NCBI GenBank assembly: GCA_002354205.1 | Contig: DELD01000048.1 | Coordinates: 1 to 40,061, forward strand | DNA from: Micavibrio sp. UBA2705 | GTDB taxonomy: Bacteria > Pseudomonadota > Alphaproteobacteria > Micavibrionales > Micavibrionaceae | Direction: 5' to 3' | Length of the DNA: 40,061 nucleotides | In this document: positions 32,089 to 40,061 of the stretch, one piece after another | Layout: each line of letters opens with the position of its first letter | Numbering within the stretch: position 1 is the first letter of the stretch | Notes under the pieces: generated by a model | Seen by the model: only the letters and a program-made list of their open reading frames with translations | Told to the model about the DNA's origin: nothing | Database searches by the model: none | Translations under genes and position numbers: made by a program

Positions 32089-33356
32089 TACTCTGCCGCC
32101 CTTGCCTTTTTCTTATACACGTTCTGCGCAGAGAACTGATCCCCCACGACTTCGCGCGCGCGCTCTAACCACGCATTATATGATTCTTCGGGGCGCATAT
32201 GCAGCGCGGTTTTCGCCGCCGCATTATGGGCGCTATACCATGCTTCTCCATTTTGACGATAATGGCGTATCGCCTTGGCAAGCTGGCGTGCCTGTCCCTG
32301 CGGGACAACTTCGCCGGTTTTAAAGTCATGTATCAGGCGGGCAATCTCAGAGTTTTCTGGCCCTAAAAATATAAGTGGGCGCGCCACAGCCATTGCCGAA
32401 TAAGCTTTGCACGGCACAACCAAGCCGCAGGCATTTTCGCGCAGGCTAACCAAGTGGATATCCCCGCTTTCAAGCACATCACGTAAGTTTTCTTCGGGCT
32501 GATAAGGCAGCAAGCGTATATTATTGAGGTTTAACCTTGCACGTTCTTTGGCAAGGCGTTCATGCCCCACGCCATCACCAATAAAGACAAATTCAATTTC
32601 AGGGTAATCTGCATTTAAATAATAAGCCGCGCCGAGTATCGTTTGTATCGGGTGCGCCCAGCCTAAATTCCCTGCGTAAAGCACGCGAAATTTTGGCGCG
32701 TCATCATTAAATAAAGTTTTTTTAAACTCTGTATTTCCACCAAAAACGGACGCGGCATCTTGGCTCGCCTTAATCGCGCGCGTATCAAGGCTTGGGTTAT
32801 GCCAATTGGGAATAACGCTGATTTTGCGCGCGGGCACTTTATTGTTAATCAAATGCCGCGCCATACAGCGTCCAATCACAACCACGCGCTCACAATCTAA
32901 CAATGCCTTCAGCTGCAATTTCTTCATGAGATTATAGGCAAATCTCGGCAGCCTTACGCGCAAGACGGGAAACAAATCAGGGTAGACATCCTGACACCAA
33001 TGTATATGTGATGCGCCCATTTTCCCCGCAATTAAATGTCCTAAATAAGCGAGCATTGGCGGGTCAGTTTTACTGACCACTAATTGATGTTTTTTTAAAA
33101 ATAGCGCCGCAAAAAAAAGCTTCACCCAAACCAGCATATAAGCCAGTGCATTTTTCTGTGCCATATTTACGCGCACGCAGTGTACGTTCACGCCCTGCGC
33201 ATCTTGAAACTTTGCGGCGTTATCACCCGCGGTTAAGACCGTCACATGCCAGCCATCGCGTACAAACGCCCCCGCCAAATCACGCAGCATCCGCCCCGTT
33301 GCGCCATGCACAGGGGGGTAAACACGATTTATAAAGAGGATAGATGGTTTTTGCAT
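32088..33356 (-). CDS. Glycosyltransferase family 4 (WbuB-like)
   Basis: The 422-residue GT-B protein has an N-terminal ILFINRVYPPVHGATGRML nucleotide-sugar-family start, VLYAGNLGWAHPIQTILGAA (the loop after the linker), EFVFIGDGVGHERL and a catalytic-domain segment IHLVSLRENACGLVVPCKAY with the E-x7-E region. Acceptor and sugar are unknown; GT4 enzymes in this context build O-antigen or capsule. The C-terminus is basic (YKKKARAAE). Confidence 0.88.
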   Translation of the reverse strand: MQKPSILFINRVYPPVHGATGRMLRDLAGAFVRDGWHVTVLTAGDNAAKFQDAQGVNVHCVRVNMAQKNALAYMLVWVKLFFAALFLKKHQLVVSKTDPPMLAYLGHLIAGKMGASHIHWCQDVYPDLFPVLRVRLPRFAYNLMKKLQLKALLDCERVVVIGRCMARHLINNKVPARKISVIPNWHNPSLDTRAIKASQDAASVFGGNTEFKKTLFNDDAPKFRVLYAGNLGWAHPIQTILGAAYYLNADYPEIEFVFIGDGVGHERLAKERARLNLNNIRLLPYQPEENLRDVLESGDIHLVSLRENACGLVVPCKAYSAMAVARPLIFLGPENSEIARLIHDFKTGEVVPQGQARQLAKAIRHYRQNGEAWYSAHNAAAKTALHMRPEESYNAWLERAREVVGDQFSAQNVYKKKARAAE

Positions 33357-33383
33357 TCTACTCTTATCACATTTGTCTATTTA

Positions 33384-34634
33384 TTATGCGTTCTTTGAAT
33401 ACACTAAAACGCAGCCCCGTTCAACTGTAGATGCAGATGGCGCATCGCCGCGGCGACGCATAATCGCGCAGACTAACAATAACAAAAGGCCGAAACTAAA
33501 GGCCTTATGCGAAGCATAGAAAAAACTTGAAATCAAAATTGGCAGCATCAAAGACAGACCAAGCGGCAGGTTAATCCGCACCAGACGTATATTTTCGTGG
33601 AATATCGCGCCCCAATAAATGATGAGCAGCGCCGTACCCATCAGCCCTGTTTTAAAAAAATAATAGCTAAACAAATTATGCGTATAGCCAACCTGCATTT
33701 TACCAACGGCAGGGTTTTCAAACAATGCACCCCAGCCATGCCCAAACAAGAAATGCCCCATATCACGCGTCCCTAATTCGAATACCGCCGCCAGCTCTGC
33801 GCCGCGGCTATTAAAGCCAACCTGCACATGTTTAAGCTCTAGGCGCATGATAATATCCTGCAATTGCGGCAAGAAGGCAAAGACAAGCACAGCAAGCAAC
33901 GCCACAAGGCGCAATGCCGTTTCAGGGCGGTAAAGTAAAATATAAAACAGCCCCGCAATCGCAAAGACCACCAAGGCCGCAAAGGATGCGCGCTGCAGCG
34001 CATAGCTCAGCGCAAAAATCGGCAGCAAAGCGATCAACGCCGCAAACAGGCCATAGAACACATTATAAACGACATCACCGCGCCGCCATGAAATACGCAA
34101 GAAGCTCGCCGCCAATAAATACAGCGCCGCAAACAGCACCGCAGGCGTAATCGTCAAATAAAGCGCCACGGCAGAGGGCAAGCCAAATTGCGGCAAAGCC
34201 AAAGGTAGAAAGATCCGCGCCGCGAACGCCACGCCAATAAAGACAACGCCAAACATAAACAGACGACGAAAACCGCGCGCATCGCGGAATAAATGCACAT
34301 AAAGCAGCGGCAGTAACAAAAAACCAAAGGCAATTAAATCCCGCGCGACTTCTTTTAAATCTGCCTCGCCAGCAAGCGCTATAAACAGCGGCACAGACAA
34401 GCCAAACACAGCAAAAACTTGCCCCGCACTAAACCATGCAGGGCGCGGTGGCGCATCAGCGCTGCGTGCATTAACAAACACAGCTGAGAGCCCATGTACC
34501 CCAGCGCCCAATAACAGTAGCGCCGCAATAATAATCTCAACGATACCGACATTATCAGGTGTCGGCTGCCCAAACAGCCCATAGAGAAGCAATGCGAGAA
34601 GGACAGATACATATTGTACAATGTCTAAACGCAT
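33384..34634 (-). CDS. O-antigen ligase (WaaL)-like membrane protein
   Basis: The 416-residue protein has about 12 transmembrane helices, with the largest periplasmic loop between helices near residues 265-325 (MRLELKHVQVGFNSRGAELA, HFLFGHGWGALFENPAVGKM, VGYTHNLFSYYFFKTG). FGHGWG and H-N-x-F after it match the WaaL/O-antigen polymerase family (Wzy_C). It would join O-antigen to lipid A core or polymerise it. It sits first in the LPS block. Confidence 0.82.
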   Translation of the reverse strand: MRLDIVQYVSVLLALLLYGLFGQPTPDNVGIVEIIIAALLLLGAGVHGLSAVFVNARSADAPPRPAWFSAGQVFAVFGLSVPLFIALAGEADLKEVARDLIAFGFLLLPLLYVHLFRDARGFRRLFMFGVVFIGVAFAARIFLPLALPQFGLPSAVALYLTITPAVLFAALYLLAASFLRISWRRGDVVYNVFYGLFAALIALLPIFALSYALQRASFAALVVFAIAGLFYILLYRPETALRLVALLAVLVFAFLPQLQDIIMRLELKHVQVGFNSRGAELAAVFELGTRDMGHFLFGHGWGALFENPAVGKMQVGYTHNLFSYYFFKTGLMGTALLIIYWGAIFHENIRLVRINLPLGLSLMLPILISSFFYASHKAFSFGLLLLLVCAIMRRRGDAPSASTVERGCVLVYSKNA

Positions 34635-34659
34635 AATCCCTATCTATTCCTACAGAAGT

Positions 34660-36036
34660 TTAATCGAGATCTTCGTCTGGGCTAATTTCTTCATCCGCAG
34701 AATAACGCGGAGAAGAACGATGGGTAATCTCACCACCAATACGCTCCATAATCGCAGCAAAGAAACCATCTGTGCCATGCTTTAATGGGGAAAGGCGCAT
34801 ATAATCGCCCTCACATGGCGGCTCAATGCCCTCAGGCCAGCCTTCAACCAATGGGACGAGGCGGTAATCCTTATTTCGCGCAAGGAAGCTTTCAACCTGA
34901 TCTTCGTTTTCTTGGCGCAGCAATGAGCACGTTGCATAAACCAAACGCCCGCCAATCTTAACCGTGTCCGCGACTTTATCCAAAATATCAGCCTGCGTTT
35001 CCAAAAGTTCTTCGAGCTGCGGGCCATAATGATACCAACGCATATCAGGATTACGCCGCCATGTGCCTGTGCCTGAACACGGCACATCAAGCAAAGTCAC
35101 ATCGAATGTTCCTTTTTGACGGCGCAGCCATTTACGGTTTTTTTGATCTTCCATGCCGCGCGTTTCAATAATATCCGAGACCCCTGCGCGTTTAAAACGT
35201 GGTTTAGCTTTAGCAAGGCGGCGCGAATCAATATCCATCGCAACAACGCGCCCTTTACACCCCATCGCATTGGCAAGCGCCAAAGTTTTGCCGCCCGCGC
35301 CGGCGCAATAATCCAGCACCTGCATGGATGGCTGGGCATTACAAGCAAGCGCAATAAGCTGCGATCCTTCATCTTGAATATCAACAAGGCGCTTTTTAAA
35401 GGTTTTAGTGGTCGATAAAAACACTTTTTGTTTTAAACGAATGCCCCAAGGTGAGAATTGATGCGGCTTCGCGCTAATATCTTCTTTTCTGAGACTATTG
35501 AGCGCATCTTCACGCGCGATCTTGGCGACATTCACACGCAAATCAAGCGCCGCTTCACCGGAATAAGCCTGAATTTCTTCTTCAAAATCTGCGCCATATA
35601 TGGATTTCACTTCAGCCAAATACTGCTCAGGCACTTCAAAGCGCACAAACTCAGGCATGTCATCATGAACAATCGCCTGACCGCAAAGCATATCCAACGC
35701 TTTGTTTTCAGCAGGATCTAAAGTTTCGGGGCTATATTTATCGCCGTTGAAAATCATCTGCATATACTCTGCATCACGCTGCTCTAAGAAGATAAGCCCT
35801 GCGAAAACTGTGCTGCGCGCATCAAAATCTAATCCTGCGCGCGCGATCCACCATTTCAGTTTTGCGTATGCACGCATAATGTCGTAACATAGTCCCGCAA
35901 CGTAGCGGCGATCTTTTGATCCGATATATTTGCGGTTACGCATGTAATCGCCGATGATATTATCCATCGGGACAGATGCCGTTTGTATCGCTTGAAAAAT
36001 TTCAATTGATGCTTTTATTCTCGCTGCAGGTGTCAT
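34660..36036 (-). CDS. RsmB/NOP-family rRNA cytosine-5 methyltransferase
   Basis: The 458-residue product has the N-terminal RsmB-type helical domain (GSKDRRYVAGLCYDIMRAY), PUA-like RNA-binding middle, SAM motif DYCAGAGGKTLALA, motif IV DVPCSGTGTWRRNPD and the catalytic Cys in YATCSLLRQENE. The family makes m5C in 16S rRNA (position 967 for RsmB); the exact site is not decidable here. A short acidic C-terminal tail is extra. It is divergent from the membrane-protein gene at 36080. Confidence 0.92.
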   Translation of the reverse strand: MTPAARIKASIEIFQAIQTASVPMDNIIGDYMRNRKYIGSKDRRYVAGLCYDIMRAYAKLKWWIARAGLDFDARSTVFAGLIFLEQRDAEYMQMIFNGDKYSPETLDPAENKALDMLCGQAIVHDDMPEFVRFEVPEQYLAEVKSIYGADFEEEIQAYSGEAALDLRVNVAKIAREDALNSLRKEDISAKPHQFSPWGIRLKQKVFLSTTKTFKKRLVDIQDEGSQLIALACNAQPSMQVLDYCAGAGGKTLALANAMGCKGRVVAMDIDSRRLAKAKPRFKRAGVSDIIETRGMEDQKNRKWLRRQKGTFDVTLLDVPCSGTGTWRRNPDMRWYHYGPQLEELLETQADILDKVADTVKIGGRLVYATCSLLRQENEDQVESFLARNKDYRLVPLVEGWPEGIEPPCEGDYMRLSPLKHGTDGFFAAIMERIGGEITHRSSPRYSADEEISPDEDLD

Positions 36037-36079
36037 ATATAGTATACTCTATACTGGGTTTAATTTATAAGGTAGTGCT

Positions 36080-36937
36080 TTGTTACAACATTCTTCACAA
36101 GATAATCAACCTAAGTTTGATATGGTCGAATCCTCAGGGGTCGGTTATCACTACTTATATCATGAGCGTGAATACCTTCTAAAGCTAATAGCCCTGCCGT
36201 TTCTTATCAAATTCTTGACGACTTTAATGCTGACTTTATTTGGTGCAAATATTTCTTATTTTTCTGCAAGCCTCGTCATCATACCAAGTCTTTTTGCTGA
36301 AGGTTGGCTTTTGGCGCAGGTAATCCGTAGCTTCGCTTTTAACGAACGCTGGCCGATGATGCTTAGCGGTGAAACTGATGCCGACAAAGCCAAACTGCGA
36401 AACCGCCAAACCTGCATTATCGCCGCTATTGTGACTTACGTGCTGATCCATATGATATTTTACGCCGTACAAAGCGCATTAATGATATCACCCGAGGATT
36501 TTGAGCTTCTTGCCACGCTCAGCAATGGCGAAGAACTACCCACAGGCGCAGATGTTTCCTACACACCGATCCTTGTCGCGCTTGCCCTTGTCTTTACGAT
36601 GATCTTTTGGTTTCCTTTAATTTGGTTTTATATTCCAGCGGCGGCAAATATCTATTTTAAAGACTTCTACCTCACCATCGTAAAACAGCGTATGGCACTG
36701 CGCATTATTGGTTGTTACATTATCTGCTTGATACCTTTTCTGGCGGGGCTCGCTATTTTCAGTAACGTTATTGTTACGGCCTTCTCTATCGACCTCACCA
36801 ACAAATCAATGGCAGAGACAATATTCTTAGATTCTATCTCGCAATTTATATCTCTGCTTGTCGGCATCGTCAGCACTGTGGCGATCACCAGCGGCATCAG
36901 CCAATTCTTTGAAAGAAAAACTGGAACTGAGAAATGA
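36080..36937 (+). CDS. Six-helix membrane protein of unknown function
   Basis: The 285-residue product has six predicted transmembrane helices (about 35-56, 60-83, 114-137, 160-190, 207-235, 250-272) and a short soluble N-terminus. I see no catalytic motif; a weak Yip1-like layout is possible. The start is TTG 36080 with TAAGG 7 bases upstream; the first ATG (36122) has no ribosome site. Its stop overlaps the ferredoxin start by 4 bases (ATGA), a sign of coupled expression. Confidence 0.72.
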   Translation: MLQHSSQDNQPKFDMVESSGVGYHYLYHEREYLLKLIALPFLIKFLTTLMLTLFGANISYFSASLVIIPSLFAEGWLLAQVIRSFAFNERWPMMLSGETDADKAKLRNRQTCIIAAIVTYVLIHMIFYAVQSALMISPEDFELLATLSNGEELPTGADVSYTPILVALALVFTMIFWFPLIWFYIPAAANIYFKDFYLTIVKQRMALRIIGCYIICLIPFLAGLAIFSNVIVTAFSIDLTNKSMAETIFLDSISQFISLLVGIVSTVAITSGISQFFERKTGTEK

Positions 36938-37245
36938 AAATAATTGTTACCGACTTTGAGAATAAAGAACATCAGCTTGATGCCATAGAAGGCTGGCGCG
37001 TCATGGAAATCATCCGTGACCATGGCCTGCCCATCAAAGCTGAATGCGGCGGTGCATGTTGCTGCGCGACCTGTCATGTCTATGTCGAAGATGAATGGCT
37101 TGATAAAATTCCCGATGCCCGCGATGATGAACTTGATATGCTTGATGAAGCCGTCGATGTTGAAGACAGTTCCAGACTATCATGCCAGCTGATCATGAGC
37201 GCGGCCCTTGATGGGTTGCGCCTCAAATTAGCGCCCACGGGCTAA
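36934..37245 (+). CDS. [2Fe-2S] ferredoxin, adrenodoxin type
   Basis: The 103-residue protein has the plant/vertebrate-like 2Fe-2S pattern: Cys38, Cys44, Cys47 (ECGGACCCATC) and Cys84 (SSRLSCQLI). The acidic helix DEWLDKIPDARDDELDMLDEA is where redox partners bind. Length and C-terminus (LRLKLAPTG) match the Isc/adrenodoxin class. Electron donor to a P450, ring hydroxylase or Fe-S assembly is possible; no such partner is adjacent except the unknown membrane protein it overlaps. Confidence 0.95.
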   Translation: MKIIVTDFENKEHQLDAIEGWRVMEIIRDHGLPIKAECGGACCCATCHVYVEDEWLDKIPDARDDELDMLDEAVDVEDSSRLSCQLIMSAALDGLRLKLAPTG

Positions 37246-37280
37246 GCCCCGACCTCCTGCCGCATATATAACGCCGAAGC

Positions 37281-37304
37281 AAAAGCCAATAAAAAAGCCA
37301 ATAA
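37281..37304. repeat. Two copies of a 12-base A-rich repeat
   Basis: AAAAGCCAATAA occurs at 37281-37292 and 37293-37304 in the gap between the converging ferredoxin and 208-residue genes. It is a short simple repeat, probably slippage. Confidence 0.6.
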
Positions 37305-37366
37305 AAAAGAAGGAACAATAATTCCCCCTCTTCTATATTGGTGTAAAACTTTTTAATGACCGTTTA

Positions 37367-37993
37367 TCACGATGGGCCAGAGAACATATTTGAATTCTTT
37401 TCAATGTTGTAAGCATAATTAGTGGTTTCATTGCCACTTGCCTGTAGGCCGCCACCAGGGGTAACACGCTCAATATTGGTTACGCCCTTCATAATATCCA
37501 TCGCCGCGATTTTTGTCTGGTGAAGCTGTTCTTTAAAATTCTCATAAGCTGCGCCAAATGCTTCCGCGGCAATCTCTTTACCCATGATCATCATGCGTTT
37601 GATCTTACCATCTTCGCCATGCTCGGTATCAAGCGCTTTGGCAAATGCATTTTTCGCAGGGCGCTTACCGCCGCCGCCTTTACCTGAACGCCCAGTTGTT
37701 CCTGAACCTTCTTCATCTTCCTCATTTTCATTTGCGCTCGCCGTTTCTATATCAAGAAACGTTCTCGCCTGAAAGCTTACCGGATAATTGGCGAGCTCTT
37801 TAGCATCTAGCGCTCTACCTGTTAAACCTGCTTTTAATTCAATATGCAATTCATTCTGGTCGCGCCAGTCAAAAACCATACAATGGCTTTTATGATCACC
37901 CGCAACAGGATATTTCTTTACAACCCGCTTACCTTGGTATAGCGGCTCTTTTAAATCTGATGCTTCTATAAGCTCATTTACATTAACTTGCAT
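37367..37993 (-). CDS. Hypothetical protein with Gly-rich linker
   Basis: I do not recognise this 208-residue cytoplasmic protein. A conserved-looking N-terminal part (SHCMVFDWRDQNELHIEL, VSFQARTFLDIETA) is followed by an acidic patch (ENEEDEEG), a Gly/Lys linker (RSGKGGGGKRPAKN) and a helical C-terminal part (EIAAEAFGAAYENFKEQLHQ). No signal peptide or membrane segment. A GGAG site precedes the ATG. It stands alone, convergent with the ferredoxin. Confidence 0.65.
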   Translation of the reverse strand: MQVNVNELIEASDLKEPLYQGKRVVKKYPVAGDHKSHCMVFDWRDQNELHIELKAGLTGRALDAKELANYPVSFQARTFLDIETASANENEEDEEGSGTTGRSGKGGGGKRPAKNAFAKALDTEHGEDGKIKRMMIMGKEIAAEAFGAAYENFKEQLHQTKIAAMDIMKGVTNIERVTPGGGLQASGNETTNYAYNIEKNSNMFSGPS

Positions 37994-38168
37994 ATTATGG
38001 TCTCCGTTTCTTTATTTACACCCGTATGCTTAACTTTTTAGCACCGATCAAACTCTACAAAACCTTATATTAGGATATACAAGGCCTAAGCTGCCTATTT
38101 CGTATCGTTGTTTTTCCGTGCTAGTGATTACATATTGTCCTGATATGTTTAAAAAAGGATTAATAAAT

Positions 38169-38213
38169 ATGACAAACAAAATATTTTTTATTTTCCTTTA
38201 TTTCCCTCGCTAA
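38169..38213 (+). CDS. Possible Phe-rich 14-residue peptide
   Basis: ATG is preceded by AAAAAAGGA at good spacing, and the frame reads MTNKIFFIFLYFPR and stops. It is either a small hydrophobic peptide or chance. Four Phe and one Tyr in 14 codons resemble an attenuation leader peptide, but the downstream gene is not an amino-acid gene. Confidence 0.25.
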   Translation: MTNKIFFIFLYFPR

Positions 38214-38306
38214 AAAACCAATAAATAACAGCAAGATAGACAAAAATAAAAAAATAAACTTTTTCGCAACAATCTGTTAATCTTTATATGTTTTAATATG
38301 TGTATT

Positions 38307-38345
38307 GTAGGGGTGTGCCCTACATAAAGCATTCAGAGGCTTTAT
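38307..38345 (+). promoter_or_regulatory. Twin hairpins, candidate structured RNA
   Basis: GTAGGG-GTGTG-CCCTAC (38307-38323) is followed without a gap by ATAAAGC-attcagag-GCTTTAT (38324-38345). Both stems are perfect. They may belong to the 5-prime leader of the 38518 gene or to a separate small RNA. I cannot match them to a known riboswitch. Confidence 0.4.
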
Positions 38346-38517
38346 GAGGATTTACGGGGGCGATTAGATTTAATATCCATAAAAATTAGATAAAATTTTA
38401 TATATGTGTTTAATTACAGACAGTTACGATATAACTTTGCGTAAAAGCACCTATTCGCTATATCATTAATGTATCAGCATTTTTTGACGGCTCAAATCAA
38501 GGAAGAGGGATTTTAAT

Positions 38518-39996
38518 ATGTTTAATTCAAGAAAAATTTTACCAGCGCTGGCGATCTTCGCTATGTTAGGCACTGGTTATACGGGCAGCGCACAGGCCGC
38601 TGCGACGGATGCAGGTTATTTAGACTTTATGGGATCATCAAGCTATAATACAGGCTTGCCGGATAACGGCAATCTATATCAAGGCGGCACCCAGAATTAT
38701 GTAAGCGGCTATAGAGCGCCTTCACATGGTACGCCTGGCATTCATACTGCGCCGACATCTTACCAATATAATATAGATATCAATCAAAGCGCAGCACATG
38801 ATCAGGCGTTTAATACAGGTGCAAATGCTTCTACTGGATATATTGCACCGGGGAATACATACAATTCCAGCGCTGCATCAGCAGGTATAGCAAATACTGT
38901 CGATTTATATAATGATCAGTTCTTTGTTGGTTACGAATATCACGGTCATGGCGACTACGGTAACGCTGTCTACCAATACTCAGATGGCACCCAGACATAT
39001 AACAGCTATTTTGATCCAAACCATTATCAAAGCTTTGCGCAAGGCACAATTCAGCATAATGAAACCATAACGCAGCAAGCCATGGGTAATGCGATTATTC
39101 CAACAGAAAACACCTATGATTACAACACCATGGACTGGGCAGGTATGGCATCAAGTGCATCAGGCGCAATATCTTCTGGTGCAAGTGATTATGTAAGTGA
39201 TTACGCGGGCAACTATGCCAATGATCTGTTTGATAATATTGATATTAGCTTCGGTTCAAGTAATTCAGGATCATCAAACTCGTCTTCTGGCGGTATCAGC
39301 CAATATCTAAGCTTTGGCGGATCTGACAATGCAAACGGGGTAAAGACAAGCTCTATGTCATTCGGCACACCTTTAGCAGCGCCAGTTGCAGACCTTGCTT
39401 TGACAGGACAGGCCTCACCCTCATTTGCACCGACGCTTAATGCACTTGGTTCTATTTCTGGTCTAGGACAAATGAGCGACTTTTACAAAAGCTTCGGTTC
39501 TGCGAGTTTCCTTGATAAACTTCCAGGAGGCATGGGCGGCAATGTCAAAAGCATGCTCAATGATGCCTCTGACAAAATCGGTGATGCTGCCGTCGATGCG
39601 GGCTCTGAGTTCTTTAGTTCTATGAGCGATAGCTTTGACGATTTCAGCATGGACGATATCGGCTTTGGCGACTTCAGCTTTGACGATTTCAGCATGGGTG
39701 ATATGGGCTTTGGCGACTTCGATATGGGCAGCATGTTCGAAGGCTTTGATATTGGCTCCCTTGACTTTGTCGGTGACTTTGACCTTGGCAGCCTAACAGA
39801 CGGCCTTGATTTGGACGGTATGTTTGGCGGCATGATGGACGGCTTTGACATTGGTTCAATCTTTGACACTAGCGCCCTCACAGGTGAGATCTCATCTATG
39901 ATCTCAGAGGAGCTTTCAGGCATGCTCGGCGATATGATCGGCGACTTCCTCGGTGACTTTGATATTGGCGGTGCAATTGGCGGCTTCCTCGGCTAA
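38518..39996 (+). CDS. Secreted Gly/Asp/Phe-rich low-complexity protein
   Basis: The 492-residue protein has a signal peptide (MFNSRKILPALAIFAMLGTG, cut near AQA at about 28). The N-terminal half is Tyr/Asn/Gly/Ser-rich (YNTGLPDNGNLYQGG, YGNAVYQYSDGTQTYNSYFD). The middle is Ser-rich (SSNSGSSNSSSGG). The last 130 residues are built of Gly-Asp-Phe-type units (DIGFGDF, DFDMGSMFEGFDIGSLDF, GDFLGDFDIGG), acidic and aromatic. No enzyme domain, LPxTG or transmembrane helix is seen. Surface matrix, adhesin or phase-separating protein are possibilities. A strong GGAAGAGGG site precedes the ATG and a terminator follows. Family unknown to me. Confidence 0.8.
   Translation: MFNSRKILPALAIFAMLGTGYTGSAQAAATDAGYLDFMGSSSYNTGLPDNGNLYQGGTQNYVSGYRAPSHGTPGIHTAPTSYQYNIDINQSAAHDQAFNTGANASTGYIAPGNTYNSSAASAGIANTVDLYNDQFFVGYEYHGHGDYGNAVYQYSDGTQTYNSYFDPNHYQSFAQGTIQHNETITQQAMGNAIIPTENTYDYNTMDWAGMASSASGAISSGASDYVSDYAGNYANDLFDNIDISFGSSNSGSSNSSSGGISQYLSFGGSDNANGVKTSSMSFGTPLAAPVADLALTGQASPSFAPTLNALGSISGLGQMSDFYKSFGSASFLDKLPGGMGGNVKSMLNDASDKIGDAAVDAGSEFFSSMSDSFDDFSMDDIGFGDFSFDDFSMGDMGFGDFDMGSMFEGFDIGSLDFVGDFDLGSLTDGLDLDGMFGGMMDGFDIGSIFDTSALTGEISSMISEELSGMLGDMIGDFLGDFDIGGAIGGFLG
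39631..39720 (+). repeat. 45-base tandem repeat in the GDF-rich gene
   Basis: Two adjacent in-frame copies of a 45-base unit (39631-39675 and 39676-39720) encode SFDDFSMDDIGFGDF and SFDDFSMGDMGFGDF. The copies are almost identical at the DNA level, so the duplication looks recent or is kept by recombination. Confidence 0.9.
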
Positions 39997-40031
39997 GCGC
40001 CACACCCTACAGATTTGAGCATAATTTCATA

Positions 40032-40061
40032 TAATGCCCAGCGTCACGCTGGGCATTATTT
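40032..40061 (+). terminator. Terminator after the GDF-rich gene
   Basis: TAATGCCCAGCG (40032-40043) pairs perfectly with CGCTGGGCATTA (40047-40058) across a 3-base loop, followed by TTT to the window end. It lies 35 bases after the stop codon. Confidence 0.8.

Larger units (their letters stand above)
37994..38517. other. AT-rich gap with leader-like elements before the repeat protein gene
   Basis: No established gene lies in these 524 bases. The sequence is very AT-rich. It contains a 14-codon frame with a ribosome site (38169-38213) and two adjacent perfect hairpins (38307-38345). A TTTTTTGACGG near 38475 and an AGGAAGAGGG site belong to the downstream gene. Confidence 0.5.

Noticed and set aside
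37281..37304. 12-base direct repeat as a possible attachment site or CRISPR-like unit
   Set aside because: Only two adjacent A-rich copies with no spacer; simple slippage is sufficient.

Overview
The window reads as a core-chromosome segment of an alphaproteobacterium with moderate GC and AT-rich gaps. The best single marker is a circularly permuted, two-piece tmRNA gene (ssrA, minus strand, about 20650-21023). Its acceptor piece with an encoded CCA lies upstream of its coding piece, which is the arrangement known from Alphaproteobacteria. Standard bacterial gene sets agree: rpsF-rpsR-rplI, acpP-fabF, yfgM-like-bamB-der, dnaA, dnaN-recF and rpsT-mutM. I see no rRNA, tRNA, CRISPR array, insertion sequence or prophage. 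I cannot name the genus; a free-living, LPS-bearing lineage is likely from the O-antigen type genes and the DUF2157/GDYXXLXY pair.

Layout. 1-4000: a secreted D,D-carboxypeptidase-like protein (+), then a minus-strand operon of three overlapping paralogues that look like divergent TsaE-type P-loop proteins. 4047-21869: almost entirely plus strand: fabD, two small genes, the ribosomal operon rpsF-rpsR-rplI, a HAD phosphatase, acpP-fabF, a RelA/SpoT-type HD protein, a YfgM-like protein with bamB and der (outer-membrane assembly and ribosome assembly), mscS, a GNAT, DUF2157 and GDYXXLXY membrane proteins, an aminotransferase, a SpoU methyltransferase, ssrA (minus) and two unknown genes. 21895-36036: almost entirely minus strand: recF, dnaN, dnaA with a 667-base upstream gap that may hold the origin, rpsT, mutM, a SIMPL protein, a four-gene LPS/O-antigen block (GT2, Wzz, GT4, WaaL-like ligase) and an RsmB-type rRNA methyltransferase. 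36080-40061: a membrane protein overlapping a 2Fe-2S ferredoxin (+), an unknown minus-strand protein, a 524-base gap with structured sequence, and a secreted Gly/Asp/Phe-rich repeat protein.

How the genes fit together. Replication initiation and clamp functions (dnaA, dnaN, recF), base-excision repair (mutM), fatty-acid synthesis (fabD, acpP, fabF; fabG is absent from the window), translation and its rescue (S6, S18, L9, S20, tmRNA, rRNA methylation, Der) and envelope building (BamB, carboxypeptidase, O-antigen block, MscS) are interleaved. 

The best candidates for undescribed biology are the three-gene TsaE-like operon with a shared non-canonical GKK P-loop, the 158-residue internal duplication in the GDYXXLXY-type protein, the 22-residue tmRNA tag with a repeat-like interior, and the structured leader plus GDF-repeat secreted protein at the right end.
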